DNA of 21,152 bases, from positions 1 through 21,152 of the forward strand of contig RPFO01001617.1 in the NCBI GenBank assembly GCA_009746045.1. Reading direction: 5' to 3'. Source of the DNA: Mesostigma viride (taxonomy: Eukaryota > Streptophyta > Mesostigmatophyceae > Mesostigmatales > Mesostigmataceae). Position numbers and translations under genes: made by a program. Every line of letters starts with the position of its first letter. Positions within the stretch are counted from its first letter, which is position 1. Under the pieces are notes generated by a model. It did no database searches. It was not told the DNA's origin and was given only the letters and a program-made list of their open reading frames with translations. Of the stretch, positions 6,677 through 13,065 are shown piece by piece.

Positions 6677-6991
6677 CTATGGGTTTTCCTTCTTCACGCG
6701 CTTGGGAGCCCCCTGCACGGTCTCGTCATCGCCGGCGGTGGCGGCGGCACCGGTCACAGGACCAACAGCAAGCGCAGGGGTAGGCGCCGGGGTGTCAGGG
6801 TAGGTCCATGCTGGGCGCGGGCCGTAGCCACAGACGGGACGAACTGGAACGGACTCCGGCACCAACGGCGCGCGGGTGTCGCCGCCGACCGCCAGCCTGA
6901 GCTTGGCAGCCTCGAATGCCCTGTCGAGCATCCCCAGGTGCTGCTGGGTGAACATGTACCTCATGGGCTTGGAGTGGACGTTTATGGTCAC
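6677..6991 (-). CDS. coiled-coil/Ala-Pro protein, C-terminal piece
   Basis: Last part of the long minus-strand gene that starts at 9495. It reads MTINVHSKPMRYMFTQQHLG, a helix (DRAFEAAKLRLAV), a Pro/Ala-rich stretch and a basic end (KRVKKENP) that could be a nuclear-localisation-like tail. An ATG at 6991 overlaps the stop of the upstream piece, but the C7 run at 6997-7003 (G7 on the coding strand) explains the break. One more base joins the two frames through a sensible PEGGDPVTINV junction. I do not recognise the domain. Confidence 0.65.
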   Translation of the reverse strand: MTINVHSKPMRYMFTQQHLGMLDRAFEAAKLRLAVGGDTRAPLVPESVPVRPVCGYGPRPAWTYPDTPAPTPALAVGPVTGAAATAGDDETVQGAPKRVKKENP

Positions 6992-7221
6992 AGGGTCCCC
7001 CCCTCGGGCATGTCGATCCTGTTGACGTACCGATCCATCACCCTGCCCTCCAGCAGGTTGAACTCAAGGGTGGTCGGCTTGCGGCCGAGACGATCGTGAA
7101 GATACTCTTCGACCCCGAATGGGTAGTGGTAGTACTGCGGCACAACTCCCTCGACGATGCCGTCGCCGGCGGGCGGTGCGGTGTAGACCGCTGCAGCTGA
7201 TTGGACAGCGGAGGCGATCAT
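6988..7221 (-). CDS. coiled-coil/Ala-Pro protein, globular linker piece
   Basis: Reads from ATG 7221 as MIASAVQSAAAVYTAPPAGD, followed by a compact, probably folded segment (YYHYPFGVEEYLHDRLGRKP, then FNLLEGRVMDRYVNRID). The methionine is probably internal. The upstream frame reaches it in phase if the G6 run at 7244-7249 is one base short. It ends as read at 6988, four bases into the next piece. Its Tyr/Arg-rich, non-repetitive composition differs from the Ala/Pro repeat before it, so it may be a separate C-terminal domain of unknown function. Confidence 0.65.
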   Translation of the reverse strand: MIASAVQSAAAVYTAPPAGDGIVEGVVPQYYHYPFGVEEYLHDRLGRKPTTLEFNLLEGRVMDRYVNRIDMPEGGTL

Positions 7222-7226
7222 GGACC

Positions 7227-8221
7227 TCAGGGCGGTCGGCGCAGGGGGGCAGCCGGCACAGTGTGAGCAGCGGCGGCGCCAGCCGGGGCTGCTGGTGCTG
7301 GCCGGGCAGCGGCAGGGGCTCCAGCGGCAACACCAGGGGCTGCAGCGGCGTGTGGGGCTGCTGGTGCTGGCCGGGCAGCGGCAGGGGCTCCAGCGGCAAC
7401 ACCAGGGGCTGCAGCGGCGTGTGGGGCTGCAGCGGCGTGTGGGGCTGCTGGTGCTGGCCGGGCAGCGGCAGGGGCTCCAGCGGCGGCACCAGGGGCTCCA
7501 GCGGCAACACCAGGGGCTCCAGCGGCGTGTGGGGCTGCTGGTGCTGGCCGGGCAGCGGCAGGGGCTCCAGCGGCGGCACCAGGGGCTCCAGCGGCAACAC
7601 CAGGGGCTCCAGCGGCGTGTGGGGCTGCTGGTGCTGGCCGGGCAGCGGCAGGGGCTCCAGCGGCGGCACCAGGGGCTCCAGCGGCGTGTGGGGCTGCTGG
7701 GCTGTGGGGCGGCTGGGGCTCCAGCGGCGGCGGCAGGGGCTGCAGCGGCGGCGGCAGGGGCTGCAGCTGGGCAGGTGGGGCTGCGGGTGCGCCAATTCCA
7801 AGGGGGCGTGGCACCTCATGCCGCACCAGCAGCTGTCGCACCTGCTGCTGCTGCTGCCGCGCCACGTCCACCGCCTCCTGCCGCACCAGCAGATGATTTA
7901 CAGCTTGCGACAACTCCAGTGCGCGCACAGACAGCTCACGATACTGTTTATCCGCCCGCGCCTTCTCCAGCTCCGCCTGCGTCTTCTGCAGCTCCAACAG
8001 CAACGCACTCCTAAGCACCACCCCCTCCGCCCTCACCGCACGCGAATGCGCCTCCTCCTCCGCCCGCTTGGCGGTCGCCACAGCCAGGTCCGACCCCATC
8101 TTCTCCAGCTCCGCCCGCGCCTTATCCAGCTCCGCCCGGGTCGCCTCCAGCCCCGCCTGCGCCCCTCGCGTGCGCCCCGCCTCCTCCGCCAGGTCCGCCT
8201 GCGCCTTCTGCAGCCCCGCCT
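7227..8221 (-). CDS. coiled-coil/Ala-Pro protein, central piece (coiled coil then Ala/Pro repeats)
   Basis: Continues the coiled coil of the N-terminal piece in another frame. Heptad-like segments such as KAQADLAEEAGRTRGAQAGL and ELDKARAELEKMGSDLAVAT run to about 7860. A Gln run (QQQQQ) and a Pro-rich hinge follow, then an Ala/Pro/Gly repeat domain (units such as PAAARPAPAAPHAAGAPG) down to about 7260. Repeat copies are 69, 87, 90 and 90 bases apart, all multiples of three, which argues that the array is translated. It stops as read at 7227-7229, just past a G6 run. The plus-strand and other-frame readings here are open only because of the GC-rich repeat. The extended, flexible layout would suit a tegument, scaffold or tether protein. 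Confidence 0.65.
7289..7690. repeat. GC-rich in-frame tandem repeat array (coding)
   Basis: The block GCTGGTGCTGGCCGGGCAGC recurs at 7291, 7360, 7447, 7537 and 7627 on the plus strand. A 21-base sub-repeat (CAGGGGCTCCAGCGGC core) fills the units. Spacings of 69, 87, 90 and 90 are multiples of three, and the last three copies are nearly identical. This indicates recent expansion by unequal exchange or slippage. Confidence 0.9.
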
Positions 8222-9495
8222 TCCGCCTGCAGCCCCGCCTGCGCCACAGCCAGGTCCGCCCGCGACGCCTGCAAGCACGCCTCATCCTCCTCATGCCAGG
8301 TGGTCGCCACAGCCAGCTCCTCTTGCACATCCTCCAGCGCATCCCGTGCCTTCTCCAGCTCCGCCTCCAGCGCATCCCGTGCCTTCACCAGATCCGCCTC
8401 CACCGCCTGTGTGCGCACCCTCTCCGCCCCCCGCCTGGCGGTCTCCACATTCAGCTCCTCGCGCATCTTCTCCAACTCGAGCCGTGCCGCCTCCTCCTTG
8501 TCAGCAGCGACAGAGGATGCCGCCTCCAAATTCACCTTGAGATCAGAAACCTGCTCCTGCGCCTCCTCCAGCTGCTGCTTGATAGCAACCATGCGCGCGC
8601 GGTTGGTGGCGACCTCCTGCTCCCGCCCCCACGCGACAGTGGCACTCACAGCCCCCTGTTCCGTGCGCAGGATATCTACAGCCCACTTGCCAACCATCAG
8701 CGGGTCTGCCAGCTTCATCTCAGCGGCGATGATGACTGCCATCGACGCGAGCTCGGGGTAAATGCAGGTGGCCATCAGAATAGCAGTCTCTGCCTGGTAA
8801 TAAATCCCTGCTATTTCTGGCACACCAGCCACCTCCCTCCCCTGCAGCTGACTGCCCAGGCACCTTGCAGCCTGCCTAAAAACACTGGACCTGAACACGG
8901 ATCTGCAGGCAGCACTCGAAGTCTTGGGACACATCGCAGAAAACTGTAGATGTTTGTCTGCCTTGGCCAGTGCCACAGTCATGCCCAGCAGGTCGAAAAA
9001 GGTGTAATCCTCGTGAAAATTCTGGTACTTGCTCCCCAGCTGAGAGGGAGTGAGCACACCAAAATACATCTCGGGCAGTGCTGGGATGATACGAGATACG
9101 TTAACGGGCGCACGGCGCGCCTGGGAAGGTCCGGGCGCGCCCGAAAACACAGCCGAACCAGCAGAAGTCGGCGTTTCAAATGAAAACGCTCCCGACTTGA
9201 TCCCAGCCTCCAAAATGGCAAAGAACAGCTGGGGATTCTTGTAATGAATCCATTCCAGTCCCTCCAAAACGGGGACAAACTGGTGTTCTTCACAGCCACA
9301 ATCGGCGTCAAAAACAGGCGGCATCATGACCTTCTCGCCTGTTATCATGCGAATGACGGAATCATTCTTCATTCCCAACTGATGTCTGACGGCTGTGATA
9401 TCAAGTTTCGAGCCATTTTCCGCGACACAATGCACAGAATGCGAAACTGCAGCGTTATGGCACGTGACTGGAAAAGCAACCCGTCCGGAAGCCAT
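8222..9495 (-). CDS. coiled-coil/Ala-Pro protein, N-terminal piece
   Basis: I take ATG 9495 (MASGRVAFPV) as the start. The frame is open to a GTG at 9585, but an ATG is expected. Residues 1-240 or so are a mixed globular region with several Cys (DADCGCEEHQF, CPKTSSAACRS). A helical part (YYQAETAILMATCIYPELAS) follows, then from about residue 290 a continuous coiled coil (QQLEEAQEQVSDLKVNL, ELEKARDALEDVQEELAVAT). The frame breaks at about 8220-8226, inside a repetitive GCAGGCGG-type sequence. Here the shift is one base gained or two lost, unlike the other breaks. The full gene, 9495-6677, would encode about 940 residues. I do not recognise the N-terminal domain. Confidence 0.7.
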
Positions 9496-9845
9496 TATCA
9501 GGCGTCCCCCCTCCAGGCAAATGGCGATGTGACAGGAAGGGTGGGGAATTTGTGTTACAGGCGACTGGGGCAGGCTGGTGTGCACTTGTGTGCAGTGTGC
9601 CGCCTGTTAATACAATTCGGGCGCGGAGGGGCTCCAGTTCTCTGCCTGCCCAGCGCGACCAACCTCTGGAAAACTTGGGAGACAAGGCGCCCTCTGAACA
9701 AGATCCAAGGGTAAAAAAGATCCCAGCTTACGTCAGAAAGGGCGTAAACGGAGGGTTCAGCGAGATCCCCCCGATAACTTGTGGTATTCGTGACAATTCG
9801 TCAGCTTATGTGACCTGGCAATCACACGTGATCTGATGGATCACA

Positions 9846-9914
9846 GATTTTGTAATGCTAAACACCACTTTTGGAATGGAATACCGGATTCTGTAATGCT
9901 GAACAGCACGTTTT
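9846..9914. repeat. pair of imperfect direct repeats around TGTAATGCT
   Basis: 9846-9872 and 9887-9914 share GATT-TGTAATGCT-AACA-CAC-TTT with single-base differences at regular places, 41 bases apart. The spacing is not a multiple of three, so the pair is probably not coding. Confidence 0.7.
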
Positions 9915-9993
9915 GTCTGCCCACCCGGCAGATAATTAGGCTTATAGGTTTCAATCCACCAGGAGCATCTGAACAGGGGGCCACGTATTTCGG

Positions 9994-10107
9994 GCGACTG
10001 ACGCGTTTTCCCACGTGCGTCAGGTTACAAGTCCCCAGTCGTCAGGCGTCTGACAGTGCAAATCTTACAACATCTTTCTCGCGACTGACGCGTTTTCCCA
10101 CGTGCGT
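9994..10107. repeat. pair of identical 27-bp direct repeats with ACGCGT and CACGTG cores
   Basis: 9994-10020 and 10081-10107 are identical over 27 bases, 87 bases apart. Each contains ACGCGT and, nine bases on, CACGTG. In the first copy, CTGACGC and GCGTCAG form a 7-bp inverted repeat around a 12-base loop; in the second copy an extra T breaks the right arm. The arrangement looks like paired protein-binding sites, for a promoter or possibly a replication origin. Confidence 0.85.
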
Positions 10108-10258
10108 TTCAGCCCCTGTCCTGCCACATACCACTACAGCAATTTCGGGAGATTTGACTCGCTGGTACTACACTCAACCGTACGAATCGAATATTCACTA
10201 GAGTCGGTCAACTGTACCGGACGGCGCGACGCTCCGTTAACTTATAGGAGCGCCTGAT

Positions 10259-10274
10259 ATTATTTAATTATACA
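10259..10274 (+). promoter_or_regulatory. AT-rich TATA-like element upstream of the MYND gene
   Basis: TATTTAATTATACA stands out about 45 bases before an in-frame ATG at 10316 and about 175 bases before the preferred ATG at 10448. Confidence 0.4.
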
Positions 10275-10447
10275 GTGACCCCTAAATGTAGGCCAAAGCG
10301 TGGGTTAAATTGAGGATGCATTGTGGCGAAACGCCTGTCATCCGCCCACGCCTCCCAAAAACGTTGGAGTTGGGTAGAAAGCCGCAAGGAGGAAGCAATC
10401 CCTTGCACCCGACCGTGGGAAGTCGCCTGTATTATTGCCAGCCAGCC

Positions 10448-11239
10448 ATGGCTTATGTTGAGAGACCAGCCACCCTTCAGGTCCTTTCCGACGATGGGGT
10501 GCTTTTATTAGAAATCACCATTCCGCCTGGAATGCGCGAATCGGACGTGTTAGCTGATGAAAGGATGATGATGGTGTTCAAACTTCAGGCGCTTGAAGAC
10601 ATTGTCACCCCAGATCACATCTCTGTTTTACTGCCAATCATCAGAATGGACAGAGCACAGACATTCGCCGGATTCGGGGTCGAGCCCCCCGTTATCAACG
10701 AGGCAGATGAATATGCCACCACCCTGCTCTTTCCTCTGATTGATGAGCCCTCCAGTGTGGTGAGGCAGTGGCTCCTGGGTATGGTGTGCAATTTTGTACC
10801 ACCCAGCCAGTTTGTTTCTTCCTTCTCCGCTTTTCTAGAGGAAGAGTTTGTAACCCACGCTTCGGAGGAGATGACGGAGGCAAGATGCCCTTTCTTCATT
10901 TCCAACGGGTCGCTCATTCTGAGCCCCGCGTGCCGTCAGAAGTCGGACGAGCTCTGGGGGGAGTTTTATGGCCCCCCAGGCTATTCGTGGGATATTGCCA
11001 ACAGGGCGTGCTCTTGGTGTAGGCAGGTGGAGCCTGGAGTCAGGCTCACCAAGTGTGCAGGGTGCCTGTCTGTCAGGTACTGCAGCAAGGATTGCCAGTC
11101 ACAGGATTGGCACTTGCACCGCACCATCTGCCAGATGGTGGCTGGGTATAGGGGGCCCACGAGGGAGCAGTGGGTTGACCTGGTGAGGACCAACCTCAAC
11201 GCCTATTTCCTGATGCGAGACTACATGAGGGTCCAGTAA
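10448..11239 (+). CDS. MYND-type zinc-finger protein
   Basis: I prefer ATG 10448 because of its strong GCCAGCCATGG context; an in-frame ATG at 10316 would add 44 residues. The protein (263 residues) has an unrecognised N-terminal domain of about 185 residues with acidic helices. Near its C-terminus is a complete MYND finger, residues 188-228: C-x2-C-x11-C-x2-C-x5-C-x3-C-x7-H-x3-C, with the typical Y-C-S-K-D-C and Q-D-W-H-L-H. MYND fingers bind Pro-rich peptides and recruit co-repressors or methyltransferases in eukaryotes, and they are found in several giant viruses. There is no SET domain. The neighbouring coiled-coil protein is very Pro-rich, so an interaction is conceivable but only speculation. 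It ends at TAA 11237-11239. Confidence 0.85.
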   Translation: MAYVERPATLQVLSDDGVLLLEITIPPGMRESDVLADERMMMVFKLQALEDIVTPDHISVLLPIIRMDRAQTFAGFGVEPPVINEADEYATTLLFPLIDEPSSVVRQWLLGMVCNFVPPSQFVSSFSAFLEEEFVTHASEEMTEARCPFFISNGSLILSPACRQKSDELWGEFYGPPGYSWDIANRACSWCRQVEPGVRLTKCAGCLSVRYCSKDCQSQDWHLHRTICQMVAGYRGPTREQWVDLVRTNLNAYFLMRDYMRVQ

Positions 11240-11545
11240 GGTTGGTAATCTGTCAACTTTCTAATGCATTCCTGCTTTCTGCGACCTTGAAGCGTGTCCA
11301 TTGGAATGCTAGTCACTCACGCATCTATCGCGCCTGTTCTTGTTTTGCTGCGGTTGCAGACCACGCGACCCCACCCGCACCGTGCCGACATTGCACGCTG
11401 GATGCGGAAGGTTCGCGCTTGGGTGAAGGTGTGTTAGCACGCGTGCAGTACACTGCTACTCCCGTGCCACACTTGTTGTTGATGATACAGTATTGCTTTT
11501 CACGAATGAACTCGAGTATGACAACGTGTGTAATGAAAACCTGTT

Positions 11546-11551
11546 TTTATT
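11546..11551 (-). terminator. AATAAA signal downstream of the 452-aa capsid gene
   Basis: TTTATT on the plus strand, AATAAA on the minus strand, about 115 bases past the capsid stop at 11666. Confidence 0.4.
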
Positions 11552-11567
11552 AGTATTTTAAGTAATG

Positions 11568-11573
11568 AATAAA
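11568..11573 (+). terminator. AATAAA signal downstream of the MYND gene
   Basis: AATAAA on the plus strand about 330 bases past the MYND stop, 17 bases beyond the opposing minus-strand signal. Confidence 0.4.
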
Positions 11574-11665
11574 ACTCCACTCCAGCGGTGTTGATTATGA
11601 ATGCAGCCTATTCACGTGGCAAGCGCGCTTGTCCACATGAGCGATTTCCTTGTGACTCGGTTTGT

Positions 11666-13024
11666 TTAAGATGCGAACCGCAGCCCGCCCATGCCATTAG
11701 TGATCTTGAGAACATTGAACGACCGCGCGTAGATGGTGATGATACCCTTGGGCAGAGTGGTGCTCATCCCCTTCAGCACCAGCTTGACGGTATCTAAACG
11801 AGAGAAGTTGATGGTGCCAGTGGGCTTCCAGTCCTCTGGCTTGAGACCGAACGGGATGACGTAGACGTGCTTGTCCCTGGGAATGCGCGTGTGGGTCTGC
11901 AGGGGCAGCAGGTAAGAAAAGTAGACAGGGTCGCGCCCCTCCCCAAACACCTGCTGGGAGTTGAGCGTCAGGTTAGCGGTGGTGAAAAGGTGGCCACCGG
12001 GGTTATTCTTGTTGGTAAAGTTCCAAACTGCCTGGGTGGGGTCATTTGAGGTGGCCGGGTCGGTCAAGCGGTTATCAGCCTTGTAGAAGAAGATGAGCTC
12101 CTTGATGGGATGGGAGAACGGCAGGGTGATGGTTTCCAGGTCAGTGTTCTCAACAAAGTGATCGTATTGCTGCGTCGCTGTGATGAGGTACTCGTGCGCG
12201 TTGGTGGCGAATTGCCGCCTCTCAAAATCGTCCAGATAAACGTAGCGCAGGACCAGGCGCATCTTGCTGATGTCCCCCAAACGGTTGACCATGTCCGTTC
12301 GGTAGGTGGGGTCTGTGGTAGCGATAGAGTTCCACAGCTTAGGGAGAGCCGCCAGGGAGGTGCCGGGGTACTTGGGCCCACCCGCCATGTGCGTGAAAAT
12401 TTCATCCTTGGTAGCCACCTGGATGCGGATGCGGGCGTCGTGGTACTGCAACGCGATGATAGGGAGCGCCATGCCCTCCTCCACGCAGAACGAGAACTGC
12501 AGGGGGATGTAAATGTAGCTCGGGTAGACAGCAGTCTGGCCACCGCCAAACTTCCTCACCACGCCACCGTGGCGCGTGGGGGCGGTCTCCACGTGGCTGG
12601 TGCTGGGGTCGCGCGTCAGCTGGTCCCACACGTGCATAAACTCGCCGGTCATTTCCTCGATGGTGTAGCCACCGATGCGAAACTCCACCTTCTTGACGAG
12701 GATGCGCGCGATGTCATCATAAAACGGGTCAAAAAACGTCCACCAGGCCCTGCCATCGGCTGGGGGCGTATTCTTCCATTCCGTCAGTTTTGGCAGCTCG
12801 ATGTAGACGTACGCCTTAGTGATAAGATCGCCGCTCTTGGGCAGCTGGAACTCCACCATACGGCCAAAACCCGGGATGCCGCTTGAAGGGACAACCTCGG
12901 TGTCGGCAAACGCAAAGTTGGTGTGGCGGGGATACATGCTCTTAAAAAAGGTGACCTCGGGGGAAACGGTTAACATGGCATCCTGGGGGCCCTTCGCGCG
13001 AAGAGACAGAACGGCGTGTGACAT
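11666..13024 (-). CDS. major capsid protein, double jelly-roll, 452 aa
   Basis: Intact gene from ATG 13024 to TAA 11666. The N-terminus carries the NCLDV capsid signature L-R-A-K-G-x-Q-D then F-F-K-x-x-Y-P-R-H-T-N-F-A. Further family landmarks are SGDLITKAYVYIELP, a YIYIPLQFSFC segment and RYVYLDDFERRQFA at the start of the second jelly-roll. A GRDPVYFSYLLPLQTHTRIP segment and the C-terminal FNVLKITNGMGGLRFAS complete the set. Trimers of such proteins build the icosahedral shell. Length is typical. It is a paralog of the adjacent 602-residue protein but has only about 50 residues between the two domains. A TCTAGA/TATATATA module lies directly upstream. No break is visible. Confidence 0.97.
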   Translation of the reverse strand: MSHAVLSLRAKGPQDAMLTVSPEVTFFKSMYPRHTNFAFADTEVVPSSGIPGFGRMVEFQLPKSGDLITKAYVYIELPKLTEWKNTPPADGRAWWTFFDPFYDDIARILVKKVEFRIGGYTIEEMTGEFMHVWDQLTRDPSTSHVETAPTRHGGVVRKFGGGQTAVYPSYIYIPLQFSFCVEEGMALPIIALQYHDARIRIQVATKDEIFTHMAGGPKYPGTSLAALPKLWNSIATTDPTYRTDMVNRLGDISKMRLVLRYVYLDDFERRQFATNAHEYLITATQQYDHFVENTDLETITLPFSHPIKELIFFYKADNRLTDPATSNDPTQAVWNFTNKNNPGGHLFTTANLTLNSQQVFGEGRDPVYFSYLLPLQTHTRIPRDKHVYVIPFGLKPEDWKPTGTINFSRLDTVKLVLKGMSTTLPKGIITIYARSFNVLKITNGMGGLRFAS

Positions 13025-13032
13025 CCTGGTGG

Positions 13033-13050
13033 TATATATAGCACTCTAGA
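13033..13050 (-). promoter_or_regulatory. capsid-gene promoter: TCTAGA followed by TATATATA
   Basis: On the minus strand, TCTAGA (13050-13045), four bases, then TATATATA (13040-13033), eight bases before ATG 13024. The other capsid gene has the same arrangement. Confidence 0.65.
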
Positions 13051-13056
13051 TTTATT
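13051..13056 (-). terminator. AATAAA signal after the 602-aa capsid gene, abutting the next promoter
   Basis: On the minus strand, an A-run leading into AATAAA (13056-13051) lies about 10 bases after the stop of the 602-residue capsid gene and directly touches the TCTAGA of the next gene's promoter. Confidence 0.5.
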
Positions 13057-13065
13057 TTTTTGCGC

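Larger units (their letters stand above)
9496..10258. other. divergent intergenic region with short direct repeats, no supported gene
   Basis: This region separates the divergent coiled-coil and MYND genes. It holds two repeat families listed separately, an inverted repeat and several CACGTG/ACGCGT palindromes. The best open frame (ATG 9836, 121 codons, plus) spans the repeats and has a composition unlike the neighbouring genes, so I do not call it. It probably carries promoters for both flanking genes. Confidence 0.5.
11240..11665. other. convergent intergenic spacer
   Basis: Between the MYND gene (plus) and the capsid gene (minus). The only open frame begins at a TTG (11242), has no ATG until near its end and looks unlike protein, so I do not call it. 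Poly(A)-type signals of both strands lie at 11546-11573. I see nothing else. Confidence 0.5.

Noticed and set aside
7064-7819. Minus-strand frame reading PLEPLVLPLEPL-type repeats.
   Set aside because: It does not connect in phase with the coiled coil upstream or the folded piece downstream; the Ala/Pro frame does.
7119-8540. Long plus-strand open frame (about 470 codons, Gly/Ser/Cys/Trp then Leu/Arg/Pro-rich) opposite the coiled-coil gene.
   Set aside because: It is open because of the GC-rich repeat. The minus strand gives real heptad coiled coils and in-phase joins, while this reading gives a repetitive low-information protein with no motif.
9836-10201. Plus-strand frame of 121 codons from an ATG, containing RLTRFPTCV twice.
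   Set aside because: The repeat pair that creates it is better explained as regulatory DNA. The upstream repeat pair is out of phase (41 bases apart) and composition is unlike neighbouring genes.
11242-11553. Frame of about 100 codons after the MYND gene.
   Set aside because: It starts at TTG, has no ATG until near the end and shows no protein-like pattern.
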